Shown here: positions 16,668-25,515 of the stretch, piece by piece
Position numbering within the stretch: position 1 is the first letter of the stretch
How the letters are laid out: each line of letters starts with the position of its first letter
Source: Gryllotalpicola ginsengisoli DSM 22003
Lineage (GTDB): Bacteria > Actinomycetota > Actinomycetes > Actinomycetales > Microbacteriaceae
Length of the DNA: 64,000 nucleotides
NCBI RefSeq assembly: GCF_000419445.1
Contig: NZ_AULK01000002.1
Location: forward strand, 62,001 to 126,000
Direction: 5' to 3'
Translations under genes and position numbers: made by a program
Notes under the pieces: model-generated
Databases searched by the model: none
What the model saw: only the letters and a program-made list of their open reading frames with translations
What the model was told of the DNA's origin: nothing

Positions 16668-18095
16668 ATGACCGACCTCACCACCGACCCCTACCGCGGC
16701 GTCGACCCTGCCACTCGGCCGCCGAAGCTGAGCGAGGTGCCGGCATTCGCCTCGTACATGGCGACCGGATGGGGTGAACCCGATCGGACGCCGCCGGTCG
16801 TCTCGGGTGCCGCTGACGCTGCGGCGGCCCACCGCGCCCGCCTTTCCGCCGCGTTCCCCGGCCGCACGCTCGCGATCGCCGCCGGCCGCGCCCCGGTGCG
16901 GGCCAATGACACCCTGTACTCGTTCCGTCCGCACACGGAGTTCGTCTGGCTGAGTTACGCCGCCATCGAGGACGCCGTGCTGGTGCTCACCCCGGCCGGC
17001 GCCGGCCACGACGCGACCCTCTATATCCCCAAGCCGGCGTATCCGAGCGACACCGACTTCTTCGCATCCGCCGCCCATGGCGAGCTGTGGGTGGGCGCGG
17101 CTCCGTCACCGGCGGACTGGAGCGAAGCGCTCGGGCTCGACGTCCGAACGACGGACGAGCTCGGCGACGTCCTCGACGATCCGCAGACGCTCATCGCGGG
17201 CGGCTTCGAACCGCCCTACGCCGACCGCGCGGGGGGCGAGTTGTCGCACGTGATCTCGCAACTGCGGGCCATCAAGGACGAATGGGAGATCGGCCAACTG
17301 CGCCACGCCGTCGACCTGACCGTCGGCGGATTCGCGGCGGTCGCCGCCGAGTTGCCGGCTGCGCTCGCCGGTCGCGGCGAGCGTTGGCTGCAGGGCACCT
17401 TCGATCGGCACGCGCGCACCTTCGGCAACGACGTCGGATACGCCACCATCGTCGGCAGCGGGAAGCACGCGCCGACGCTGCACTGGGTGCGCTGCGACGG
17501 TCCCGTCTCCCCGGAAGAGACGCTCCTGCTCGACATGGGCGTGGAGGCCACCAGCTTCTACACGGCCGACGTCACCCGCACGATCCCCACCTCGGGAGAG
17601 TTCACGCCGATACAGCGCGAGGTGCACGACCTGGTCGAAAAGGCACATCGCGCAGGTCTCGCCGAGGTCGCCCCCGGCCGACCCTGGACAGCGTTCCATC
17701 ACGCCGCCATGGCGGTGATCGCACAGGGCCTCTCCGACTGGGGACTGCTTCCGGTCTCGGTGGACGAGGCGCTCTCACCCGCGGGTCAGCACCACCGGCG
17801 TTGGCTCGTGTGCGGCATCGGCCACCATCTCGGGCTGGACGTGCACGACTGCTCGGCGCTGACGCCCGTCGAGTCGCAGAGCGCCGCGATGGCCCCGGGC
17901 ATGGTCCTCACGGTCGAGCCCGGGCTGTACTTCCACGCCCACGATCAACTCGTGCCGCCCGAGTTGCGCGGCATCGGCGTGCGCATCGAGCAGGACGTGC
18001 TGGTGACGCCGACGGGAGCGGAGGTTCTCGACGCCGCGCTTCCCATCGACGCGGCCGGGCTGGAGGCGTGGGTCGAGGCCCAGCGGCACCGCTAG
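16668..18095 (+). CDS. M24 family metallopeptidase (Xaa-Pro aminopeptidase-like)
   Basis: 475 residues: N-terminal creatinase-like domain, then the pita-bread domain with the metal ligands Asp289 (LLLDMG), Asp301 (TADVTRT), His386 (GIGHHLGLD), the Glu in TVEPGLYF and the Glu in VRIEQDV. Family members release an N-terminal residue preceding proline. As last gene of an operon with GH127 and a peptide importer it may cut hydroxyproline- or proline-containing peptides inside the cell; that is inference. ATG at 16668 has AAGAAGAG just upstream. The stop overlaps the convergent gene's stop by 4 bp. Confidence 0.85.
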   Translation: MTDLTTDPYRGVDPATRPPKLSEVPAFASYMATGWGEPDRTPPVVSGAADAAAAHRARLSAAFPGRTLAIAAGRAPVRANDTLYSFRPHTEFVWLSYAAIEDAVLVLTPAGAGHDATLYIPKPAYPSDTDFFASAAHGELWVGAAPSPADWSEALGLDVRTTDELGDVLDDPQTLIAGGFEPPYADRAGGELSHVISQLRAIKDEWEIGQLRHAVDLTVGGFAAVAAELPAALAGRGERWLQGTFDRHARTFGNDVGYATIVGSGKHAPTLHWVRCDGPVSPEETLLLDMGVEATSFYTADVTRTIPTSGEFTPIQREVHDLVEKAHRAGLAEVAPGRPWTAFHHAAMAVIAQGLSDWGLLPVSVDEALSPAGQHHRRWLVCGIGHHLGLDVHDCSALTPVESQSAAMAPGMVLTVEPGLYFHAHDQLVPPELRGIGVRIEQDVLVTPTGAEVLDAALPIDAAGLEAWVEAQRHR

Positions 18096-19243
18096 AGCGG
18101 TGCCGGACCGGCGGCGAAACGGTCCGGGCGCCACGCGGTGATGTCGAGGTCGGTTCCGCCGTCCGCTGCGAGGTCGGCGAGAATCCGACCGATCACGGGA
18201 GCCATCTTGAACCCCCGGCCGGCGAATGCGGCCCCCGCGATCGCGCGGCCCGCGGGGTCGAGGGCGCCGACGAGGGGCTGGCCGTCCCTCGTGTACGAGT
18301 CCAGGTGCGTACCGGTGCGGATGACCGTGGGGACCAGGCCGGGCATCAGCCGCGCAACCAGTGCCTCGATGCGCTCGAGATCCTCGCGGGGAACGTGCAG
18401 TCGGTCGAGCTCGTCCGGGTCGTCGAACCGGGAGCGCGGACCGGCGAAACCGACCCGCACCGTGCCTGACCACAGACTCGGCAAACCGTATATGGTCTCC
18501 TCGCGTGTGTGGCGCGTGAACGTCGAGTAGCGGCCCACGGCGAACGCCGTGGCGTCCCTCGTCGGGAACCAGGTCAACAGCAGCCGGCCGAGGTCACCCC
18601 CGCCGGGCCCGGCGGGCAGCAACCGCCAGATCCAGGGGCCGACCGTGACGATCACGCGGCGCACGCGCCAGACCTGGTCGCCCGCGTGCAACGTGACCCC
18701 GTCCGAGTCCGGGTCGATCCGCGTGATCCGGCAGTCCTCGACGATGCGGGCGCCCCTGCCACGGGCGCTGTCCACGGCGGCGGCGATGGCCAGCTCGGGC
18801 CGGATGAAACCGGTGTGCTCGTTCCAGATCACGATGTCGTCGCCTTCGAGCACGTGCTGCGGATGCTTCCGCGCCATCTCGTCCCGGCTGAGCAGCACCG
18901 GCGCTTCTCCTGCCTCGGCGATGCGGTCGAGGAGCTCGCTCATTCCCGGTGCATCTTCGGGTCCTATCGTCAGGCCTCCGGTGATCGTGAGCAGCGAGAG
19001 GCCGCTTTCCGCCTCGAGTGCCCGGTATTCGCCTTCGGCGAGGGGCATGACGTCGCGAACCGCGTCCTCCAGCCAGTTCGAGCGGAACTGGCGGGCTTCT
19101 CCGACACCGGCGCCCAACTCGTGGCCCACGCGGAACTGCTCGAAACCGATGGCGCGCACTCCGCGTCGTGCCAGCTGCCACAGCGCCATGCTGCCCATGG
19201 TGCCGACCCCGACGACGGCCACTTCGGCATCCACCGCGCTCAT
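18092..19243 (-). CDS. sarcosine oxidase-like FAD-dependent amine oxidoreductase
   Basis: 383 residues of the MSOX/MTOX branch: VVGVGTMGSMALWQLARRG at the start, GEARQFR (Arg near the flavin) and AGRGFKM at the C-end. The family oxidises N-methyl or other secondary amino acids. The position that in monomeric sarcosine oxidase holds the covalent-flavin Cys (Cys315, motif CMYT) reads LDSYT here with Asp315, so FAD is probably bound without a covalent link. Last gene of the leftward operon; its ATG overlaps the upstream stop by 4 bp. True substrate unknown. Confidence 0.75.
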   Translation of the reverse strand: MSAVDAEVAVVGVGTMGSMALWQLARRGVRAIGFEQFRVGHELGAGVGEARQFRSNWLEDAVRDVMPLAEGEYRALEAESGLSLLTITGGLTIGPEDAPGMSELLDRIAEAGEAPVLLSRDEMARKHPQHVLEGDDIVIWNEHTGFIRPELAIAAAVDSARGRGARIVEDCRITRIDPDSDGVTLHAGDQVWRVRRVIVTVGPWIWRLLPAGPGGGDLGRLLLTWFPTRDATAFAVGRYSTFTRHTREETIYGLPSLWSGTVRVGFAGPRSRFDDPDELDRLHVPREDLERIEALVARLMPGLVPTVIRTGTHLDSYTRDGQPLVGALDPAGRAIAGAAFAGRGFKMAPVIGRILADLAADGGTDLDITAWRPDRFAAGPAPL

Positions 19244-20217
19244 GTCTCGAACTCCCCAGGGCTCGCGGCCGATCCGTGTGACGCGTCGATCGGATGCAGC
19301 GCGATTCGGTTACGCAGAGGCAGGCCCTGCCGCAGGCGGTCGGCCTGGTCGAGGATGAGCGCCGCAGCGCGGTCCCACATGCGATGCGTTCGGCCGGCGA
19401 CGTGCGGAGTGATTGTCACGCCGGGCAGCCGCCAGAGCGGATGCCCGCCCGGCAGCGGCTCCGGGTCGGTGACGTCGAGCGTCGCCCGGATCAGGCCTGA
19501 GCGGACCGACTCGGTCAGCGCGGCCGTGTCGACCACGGGCCCGCGCGCCACGTTGACGATGAGCGTTCCCGGCCGGCAGGCGGCGAGGAACGCGGCGTCG
19601 ACGAGGTGGCGGGTCGTGGCGTCGAGGGGGACGGCCAACACCACGATGTCGGCCAGGGCGGCGAGCTCCCGCAACGCGGAGGTCGGATGGACGTCGCCAT
19701 CGGCATCGCGGCGGGCGGTACGGGCGACCCGAATAGTCTGCAGGCCGAGTGCGCGCAGCATCCGATCAAGCTCAGCGCCCACGCCGCCGGCCCCGACGAT
19801 CATGACGGTCGCACCCTCTAGCCCGGGCGTGAAGCGCTGGTCCCAGGGCGGGGAGGGCTCGGTCTGTGCCCGGGCGAACTCGCCGAGCTCGCGCTGCGCG
19901 GACAGGATCAGTGCCAGAGCGTGTTCGGCCGTGGCCTTCTCATGCACGCCCTTGGCGTTGCAGAAGACCACATCACTGCGCAGCACCTCAGCGACACCGT
20001 CGTAGCCGAGGCTCAGCGACTGGACCGCGGTCACGGCCCTGTCGCCGACCACGCGAAGGGTCGACGCGGGGGCCATGTAGGGCATGACCGCGAGGCCGAT
20101 GGGCCGGGCGGTCGGTGGGGCGCTCTGCATGTCCCAGATCAAATAGTCCGTGTCGGCCGGAGGTGAGCCGAGACGTTCGACCAGGGGACTGTCCGGCAGG
20201 GTGATCAGCAGGGTCAT
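19240..20217 (-). CDS. D-2-hydroxyacid dehydrogenase family protein
   Basis: 325 residues with the NAD-binding motif VGAGGVGAELD (about 146-156) and the catalytic set of the family: Arg in NVARGPVVD, Glu in TDPEPLP, His in ITPHVAG. It would interconvert a 2-hydroxy acid and a 2-oxo acid. The N-terminal half is short and divergent, as in GhrA/Fdh-like members. It sits between two DAO-family oxidoreductase genes and could reduce the 2-oxo acid they release. Confidence 0.8.
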   Translation of the reverse strand: MTLLITLPDSPLVERLGSPPADTDYLIWDMQSAPPTARPIGLAVMPYMAPASTLRVVGDRAVTAVQSLSLGYDGVAEVLRSDVVFCNAKGVHEKATAEHALALILSAQRELGEFARAQTEPSPPWDQRFTPGLEGATVMIVGAGGVGAELDRMLRALGLQTIRVARTARRDADGDVHPTSALRELAALADIVVLAVPLDATTRHLVDAAFLAACRPGTLIVNVARGPVVDTAALTESVRSGLIRATLDVTDPEPLPGGHPLWRLPGVTITPHVAGRTHRMWDRAAALILDQADRLRQGLPLRNRIALHPIDASHGSAASPGEFET

Positions 20218-20224
20218 GGCGCGA

Positions 20225-21376
20225 CTACATCTGCGCCGGCACGTGGCCGAGCGCGTGCTGGCTCGTCGTCGTGGGGGCAGGAAGCGGGCTGCGGAAGAAG
20301 CGATCCGGCGCGAAAGCGCCCCAGCGCGGGTCCTCCTCGCCGTCGAGGATCGCGGCGGCGGCGATGTCGCCCCAACGCGGCCCCCAGCCGACTCCGCCGT
20401 GCGAGACGGCGATGAATAGTCCGGGTGCGGAAGGGTGCCAGCCTACGACGGGGCCGCCGGGCGGCACCGGTCGCACGCCGACGGAGGCGCGCTCCGGCGC
20501 GCCGCCCGCCAGCTCTGGCAGCACCTCGGCCGCGGCCGCGAACACGGCGTTCGGGTCGGCGGCGTTGTAGCCGTGGCCCGTATAGGTGTCCTCCCCACGC
20601 CAGTGGATCGCGGCACCGCCGGAGGCGGTGGGGCGGATGTTCAACTCAGGGCCGTTGAGCACACTGCGCAGCGCGGTGGCGAGCGGGGAGCTGTAGACGA
20701 TCAGCCCCGGCCGCAGATCAAGGGGCACGGGAGCGCCGGCGAGAGCGGCGACGTGGCTGGACCAGATTCCGGCTGCGGTGACGACGACGTCGGCCTCGTG
20801 CTCGCCGCTCGGGGTGGTCAGCCGCCACCCGCGGCCGGATTGGGTGAGCGAGGTCACCGGCGTGCCCGTGAGCACGCGCGCCCCGCCATCGGTCGCCCGG
20901 CGCAGCAGCGCGGTGATGAGCGCAGGGGCGTCGACCCAGCCTCCGCCGTCCTCGAGATAGACCGTCGACTCGGGCGGGATGCGCACACCGGGCTCGAACG
21001 CTGCGGCTTCGTCTGCGGTGAGACGGCGCACGGGCAACCCGAGGTCATGCATGGCCAGGTAGTCGCGCTCGAGCCGCGCCGCTGTCTGCCCGTTGGCCCA
21101 CGTCAGGGTTCCCGTCCAGTGCATCCATCCGCCGCCGAGCTCGGCCTCGAGCTCGCGGAACCGCTCATGCGTGCGGCGACGGTAGGCGACCATGGCCGGA
21201 GTAGCGTTCGCAATCTGCGGGAAGGTGGAGAGCCAGGAGATCGACGACCCGCTGGTCCCGCCGCCCGGGCTGCCCGCGTCGAAGATGGTGACGCGGGCGC
21301 CACGCGCCGCAAGCCGATGGGCGATGTTCGCCCCCACCACACCTGCGCCGATGACGGCGACGTGCGGGGCGTTCAT
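20225..21376 (-). CDS. DAO-family FAD-dependent oxidoreductase (D-amino acid/glycine oxidase type)
   Basis: 383 residues with VIGAGVVGANIAHRLAARG and FDAGSPGGGTSGSS at the N-terminus and the DAO C-terminal pattern SHGGVGWGPRWG. Such enzymes oxidise the C-N bond of D-amino acids or N-substituted amino acids. It lies in the leftward operon, its ATG overlapping the upstream stop by 4 bp. No Fe-S partner gene is adjacent, unlike the hydroxyproline enzyme. Substrate unknown. Confidence 0.78.
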   Translation of the reverse strand: MNAPHVAVIGAGVVGANIAHRLAARGARVTIFDAGSPGGGTSGSSISWLSTFPQIANATPAMVAYRRRTHERFRELEAELGGGWMHWTGTLTWANGQTAARLERDYLAMHDLGLPVRRLTADEAAAFEPGVRIPPESTVYLEDGGGWVDAPALITALLRRATDGGARVLTGTPVTSLTQSGRGWRLTTPSGEHEADVVVTAAGIWSSHVAALAGAPVPLDLRPGLIVYSSPLATALRSVLNGPELNIRPTASGGAAIHWRGEDTYTGHGYNAADPNAVFAAAAEVLPELAGGAPERASVGVRPVPPGGPVVGWHPSAPGLFIAVSHGGVGWGPRWGDIAAAAILDGEEDPRWGAFAPDRFFRSPLPAPTTTSQHALGHVPAQM

Positions 21377-21969
21377 GCCGCCGCTCGGTTCGCCTCGAGA
21401 GCGGCGATGATCTGAGCGGTCGGGCGGATGCGGCCGAGATACGGCAGAGCCCCGGTGAGGGAGGCGCGGTGCAGTTCCGCCGTGCTCGCCGACATGGCGT
21501 CTTCGGCGAAAACGATGTCATATCCGAGGTCGTACGCCGCGCGTCCCGTGCCCTCGACGCCGAAGTTCGTCGAAATACCCGCGAGGATCACGGTGCGGAT
21601 GCCGTGCCGGCGCAGCTGGTGGTCGAGGTCGGAGGCGTGGAAGGCGTTGAAGCTGCGCTTGGTGACGACCGGCTCGTTCGGGCGCCGTTCCAGGCGTGCG
21701 ACGATACGGTCCCACCCCGCTTCGCGTTCCGGGATGTGCCGGGGCGCGTCGATCGCGGGGCGAACGGCGTCGGATTCGTCAGGCAAGAAGCTGGTGCGGA
21801 CGAAGACGACGAAGCCGTGAGCCGCACGCAGCGACTCGGCCAGCTGCGCCACGCGGTCGACCACGTCGGAGGCCGGATGAGGTGCGGCGGCGTGGTTCGC
21901 CACGCTGTTCTGCATGTCGATCGACACCAGCGCGGTCGTGCGCGGGTCGAGTGAGAGTGGTTCGGGCAT
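21373..21969 (-). CDS. isochorismatase-like hydrolase lacking the usual nucleophile Cys
   Basis: 198 residues with the family fold markers: Asp18 in VSIDMQN, Lys104 in VTKRSFNAF and the cis-peptide region AGISTNFGVEGTGRAAYD. Amidohydrolases of this family have Cys where Gly137 stands here (usually TNxCVExT). True isochorismatases (EntB/PhzD) also have Gly, so an ether-cleaving or other non-thioester reaction is possible rather than amide hydrolysis. Fourth-last gene of the leftward operon, 71 bp after the binding-protein gene. N-carbamoylsarcosine amidase or nicotinamidase function is unlikely. Confidence 0.78.
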   Translation of the reverse strand: MPEPLSLDPRTTALVSIDMQNSVANHAAAPHPASDVVDRVAQLAESLRAAHGFVVFVRTSFLPDESDAVRPAIDAPRHIPEREAGWDRIVARLERRPNEPVVTKRSFNAFHASDLDHQLRRHGIRTVILAGISTNFGVEGTGRAAYDLGYDIVFAEDAMSASTAELHRASLTGALPYLGRIRPTAQIIAALEANRAAA

Positions 21970-22040
21970 GGTTTCCGATCTATGTAGCCCGGGGCCGGCC
22001 GGACAGGAGGGCCGGCCGGCCCGGGAGCAGGTGGGGATGT

Positions 22041-23642
22041 CTACTTCTGGCTGATGTTGTCGACCCACATCCCGCTGTAGTAGAGCCCGTTGTAGTTCGA
22101 GTAGGTGAAGGGGCCGCGGATGGCCATGACGGTGTGCGGCCAGTACATGTTCACGTTCGGCACGTCGGCGGCGACCTTCTGCAAGACCTGCTGCATGAGG
22201 GTCGCTCGCTCGCTGTCGCTGCTGGACGCGAGCTCCTGGTTGATCAGCTTGTCGACCTCGGGGTTCTTGTAGTTCGACAGGTTGTACTGGTTCTCCACGG
22301 CGTGCGTCGACAGGTACTGGCTGACGATGAAGTCGCTCGGGTCCGGGTAGTCCGGGTTCCACTGCGCGATCTGGATCGTGAGGTCCTTGTGGGCGCTGAT
22401 CAGCGTCACCCACTGGGCGTACGGGATCTCCTTGACCGTCAGCGTGATACCCAACTTCTTGAGGTTCTGCGCCAGCACCTGCAACGCCTGTCCGAGCTCG
22501 GGGCGGGAATCGGGGTAGCTGATGGAGGTGGAGAAACCGTCCGGCACGCTGGACTCGGCGAGCTCCTTCTTGGCCTCGGTCATATCGAACGAGTAGCTCG
22601 GGACCGAGGACAGGATCTTGTCGGTCTCGGAGTCGCTCGTCAGGTTCGTCCAGAAGCCAGGCGAAGTGATGGCGTTCGCCACGTCGGCGTGCTTGTCGAG
22701 CACGTTGTTCACGAACGACTTCGCATCCCACGCGTAGGCGAATGCCTTCCGCACGTGGATGTCGTCGAACGGCTTGGTGTCCAGGTCCATCATCAGCGAG
22801 ACGACCGAAAGGCCGTCACCCTCGACCAGGTTCACCCCATCGAGCTTGGAGAACTGCGATATCTGGGACAGGGAGATGCCAAAGGAGCCGTCCACGTCAC
22901 CGGAGCGCAACGCCAGCGCGAGGCTGCTGGGATCGGCGATGTAACTGAAGTCGACCTCCTTGATCGCCGGCTTCTTCCCCCAGAACTTCTGGTTGAGGGT
23001 CAGCTTGATCCCGCTGTCGGCCGAGTAGGTGTCCACCTTGTACGCCCCGGAGCCGATGATTTTGCTGCCGGGTGCGCCGTACTGGGATCCGGCTTTCTCG
23101 ACCACGCTCTTCTCGACGATGGGCGCGAAGAGGGGGTCGTAGATCCAGGTAGCATCGGGCTGAGTGAGCGTGACCGTGACCTCGTGGTCGCCCGTGACGG
23201 CGACGCTCTTGAGCGTCTTGAAGTGCGAAATCGCCTGTGACGTGGAACCCTCGGCGACCATGCGGTTGAACGAATATGCGACATCGTCGGCAGTGACCGG
23301 ATTGCCGTCCGAGAAGGTGGCGTCGGGGTCGAGCTCGTAGACGTAGTGCGTCGAGTCGGTCGCCTTCCAACTCTTGGCGATGCTCGGCTCGAGCTTCAGG
23401 TTCTTAAGCGTCACGAGGTTCTGATAGACGAGCGAATCCACGACCTCAGCGTTGGAGCTGAAGTCGCCGTAGGTGTCCAGGGCGCGCGGGGCGGAGGCGA
23501 TCGCCCATTTCAGGGTGGTCTGCTGCGTCGAACTCGACGCGTTGGAGCCGGAGGAGCATCCGGCGAGTGCTATAGCGGCGGCGACGCCGACGGCGACCAC
23601 GGCGAGACCGCGGCGGCGACCGGGTGAGTAGGTGGAACTCAT
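22041..23642 (-). CDS. oligopeptide ABC transporter substrate-binding lipoprotein (second system)
   Basis: 533 residues. MSSTYSPGRRRGLAVV leads into a lipobox IALAGC with Cys29; the body shows the family-5 signature region (TLKNLKLEPSIAKSWKATD). ATG at 23642 chosen because it opens the signal peptide. Placed after the ATPase gene of the same importer (58 bp), it should bind the substrate of the leftward operon. Unlike the 11300 gene the start is normal. Confidence 0.87.
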   Translation of the reverse strand: MSSTYSPGRRRGLAVVAVGVAAAIALAGCSSGSNASSSTQQTTLKWAIASAPRALDTYGDFSSNAEVVDSLVYQNLVTLKNLKLEPSIAKSWKATDSTHYVYELDPDATFSDGNPVTADDVAYSFNRMVAEGSTSQAISHFKTLKSVAVTGDHEVTVTLTQPDATWIYDPLFAPIVEKSVVEKAGSQYGAPGSKIIGSGAYKVDTYSADSGIKLTLNQKFWGKKPAIKEVDFSYIADPSSLALALRSGDVDGSFGISLSQISQFSKLDGVNLVEGDGLSVVSLMMDLDTKPFDDIHVRKAFAYAWDAKSFVNNVLDKHADVANAITSPGFWTNLTSDSETDKILSSVPSYSFDMTEAKKELAESSVPDGFSTSISYPDSRPELGQALQVLAQNLKKLGITLTVKEIPYAQWVTLISAHKDLTIQIAQWNPDYPDPSDFIVSQYLSTHAVENQYNLSNYKNPEVDKLINQELASSSDSERATLMQQVLQKVAADVPNVNMYWPHTVMAIRGPFTYSNYNGLYYSGMWVDNISQK

Positions 23643-23700
23643 GGCATCTGCTTTCTGTGGAGGGTTGGTGTGCGGGAGGAGCATTGAAAGTGGTGCGGAT

Positions 23701-25515
23701 TCAGGCGGTGCTATCGAGACGGGCAGGTATGGACGAGAGCAGCTTCTTCGTGTAATCGGCTCGAGGCGCTTCCAGGACGAGCTCCGTCGGGCCGTTCTCC
23801 ACGACGGCGCCGTGCCGCAGCACGTAGACGCGGTCGGTGACCTGCCGAACGACGGCGAGGTCGTGCGTGATGAAGAGGTAGGCGACGCCGAGTTCGGCTT
23901 GCAGACGCGTGAGCAGATTCAGGATCTGTGCCTGAACCGACACGTCGAGTGCGGAGACGATCTCGTCGCACACGATCAGTCGCGGCCGCCTCGCAAGCGC
24001 CCGGGCCAGTGCGACGCGTTGTCGCTCGCCGCCTGAAAGGGCGGAAGGCATCCGTTTCGCATATCCGGCCGGCAGGCCGACCAGTTCGAGCAGTTCCGCG
24101 ATGCGCTTTGACGACGAGCCCGGTTCGCCGCTGAGCCGCACCGCCTCGTGCAACATCGCCCCGATGGAGCGGGCTGGACTGAGCGTGGAGTACGGGTCCT
24201 GGAACGCCATCTGCACGGTACCGCGCAGCCGTACCGCGGCGGAGTGTGGCAGCGCCCCGTAGTCGCTCGCGTCCTGTCCGTCGATGACGATGCTGCCGGT
24301 CGTCGGCGTCTCCAGACCGACGATGCATCGACCCAGCGTCGTCTTACCCGAGCCGGACTCCCCGACGATGCCCACGCTCTCGCCCGGCTGAACGTGCAGG
24401 GTGACCTGGCGTAGGGCGTCCACGTGGCGCCCGGCCCGGCTGAACCGCTTGCCGAGCTCTGACACGGCCAGCAGCGTCTCGCCGCCGCGCTCATCCGTCG
24501 CGGTCGCAGCGGTGCCGGGCGCAAGCGCGGGCACGCTCAGCTGCTCCCGGATCTCGTCGACGCGCACGCAGGCGCTCTCACGACCCTCACCGACAGGGGC
24601 GAGTGCCACCGGCGTAAGGCATTGCTCCGCGGCGAAGGCGCACCGCTCAGCGAAGGGGCAGCGGTCCAGCACATCCGCGGCACGGGGCACGGAGCCGGGC
24701 ATCGAGCTCAAGCTGACGACGCGACGATCGGCGGGCGGGTCTGAATCGAGCAGGCCGCGGGTATACGGATGCAGTGGCAGTCGGGCCAGCTGCCGAGTCG
24801 GCGCCTGCTCGATCAGCCGCCCCGCGTAGAGCACGAAGATGCGGTCGCACATGCTGAACGCGACGCCGAGGTCGTGGGTGATGAGCATCATCGCCATGCC
24901 CCGCTCGCGCTGCAGTCCGCGCAGAAGATTCAGGATCTCGGCCTGCGTAGTGACGTCGAGCGCGGTCGTCGGCTCGTCGGCCATGAGCACCTGCGGGTTG
25001 GAGGACAGTGTGGCGGCGATGCCGACCCGCTGCCGCATCCCGCCGGACAGCTCGAACGGATACCGGTCGGCGACGGTGGGGTCGGCGATGCCCACCTCGG
25101 CCAGCCGACGCAGCTCCTCGGCGCGCGCCTCCCGCGACCGCAAGCGACGGCCTCGCTCGTCGCGCAGCGTCTCGCTGATATGCCGCCCGGCGCGCATCAG
25201 GGGATTGAGCATGGTGAACGGGTCTTGGAAGACCATCGCGAAGTCATCGTGCAGTCGGCGCCCCGGCCGGCCGGGCAGGAGTTCGCGGCCCTGATAGCGC
25301 ACGCTTCCGGACGCGCGAACACCGTTAGGCAGGATGCCCATCAGGGCGCGGGCGGTCATGGACTTGCCCGAGCCGGACTCGCCGACGATGCCGATCACCT
25401 CTCCGGGCCGGAGGTCCAGATCGACGCCGGAGACGATCGGGCCCGCGGGGCCGGTGATGGTCAGGCCGGTTACTTCCAGCACCGGGGCCGTAGTGGAGAG
25501 CGCCGCTTCGGTCAT
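23701..25515 (-). CDS. peptide ABC transporter ATPase with two fused nucleotide-binding domains (second system)
   Basis: 604 residues. Domain 1 (about 10-260): [26 protein letters not shown] linker around 280-330 has [14 protein letters not shown], the Cys-rich end typical of DppD/OppD. Domain 2 (about 350-595): [25 protein letters not shown]. The layout repeats the fusion at 14960 but the two sequences differ clearly, so they are not a recent duplication. ATG overlaps the permease stop (ATGA). Confidence 0.87.
   Translation of the reverse strand: MTEAALSTTAPVLEVTGLTITGPAGPIVSGVDLDLRPGEVIGIVGESGSGKSMTARALMGILPNGVRASGSVRYQGRELLPGRPGRRLHDDFAMVFQDPFTMLNPLMRAGRHISETLRDERGRRLRSREARAEELRRLAEVGIADPTVADRYPFELSGGMRQRVGIAATLSSNPQVLMADEPTTALDVTTQAEILNLLRGLQRERGMAMMLITHDLGVAFSMCDRIFVLYAGRLIEQAPTRQLARLPLHPYTRGLLDSDPPADRRVVSLSSMPGSVPRAADVLDRCPFAERCAFAAEQCLTPVALAPVGEGRESACVRVDEIREQLSVPALAPGTAATATDERGGETLLAVSELGKRFSRAGRHVDALRQVTLHVQPGESVGIVGESGSGKTTLGRCIVGLETPTTGSIVIDGQDASDYGALPHSAAVRLRGTVQMAFQDPYSTLSPARSIGAMLHEAVRLSGEPGSSSKRIAELLELVGLPAGYAKRMPSALSGGERQRVALARALARRPRLIVCDEIVSALDVSVQAQILNLLTRLQAELGVAYLFITHDLAVVRQVTDRVYVLRHGAVVENGPTELVLEAPRADYTKKLLSSIPARLDSTA

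Noticed and set aside
16668-18095. Creatinase as alternative for the M24 protein
   Set aside because: All five metal ligands of the aminopeptidase branch are present; creatinase does not retain the metal site.
21373-23642. N-carbamoylsarcosine amidase plus sarcosine oxidase (creatinine route)
   Set aside because: The hydrolase lacks the catalytic Cys such an amidase needs, and no creatininase or creatinase-type gene accompanies it in that operon.
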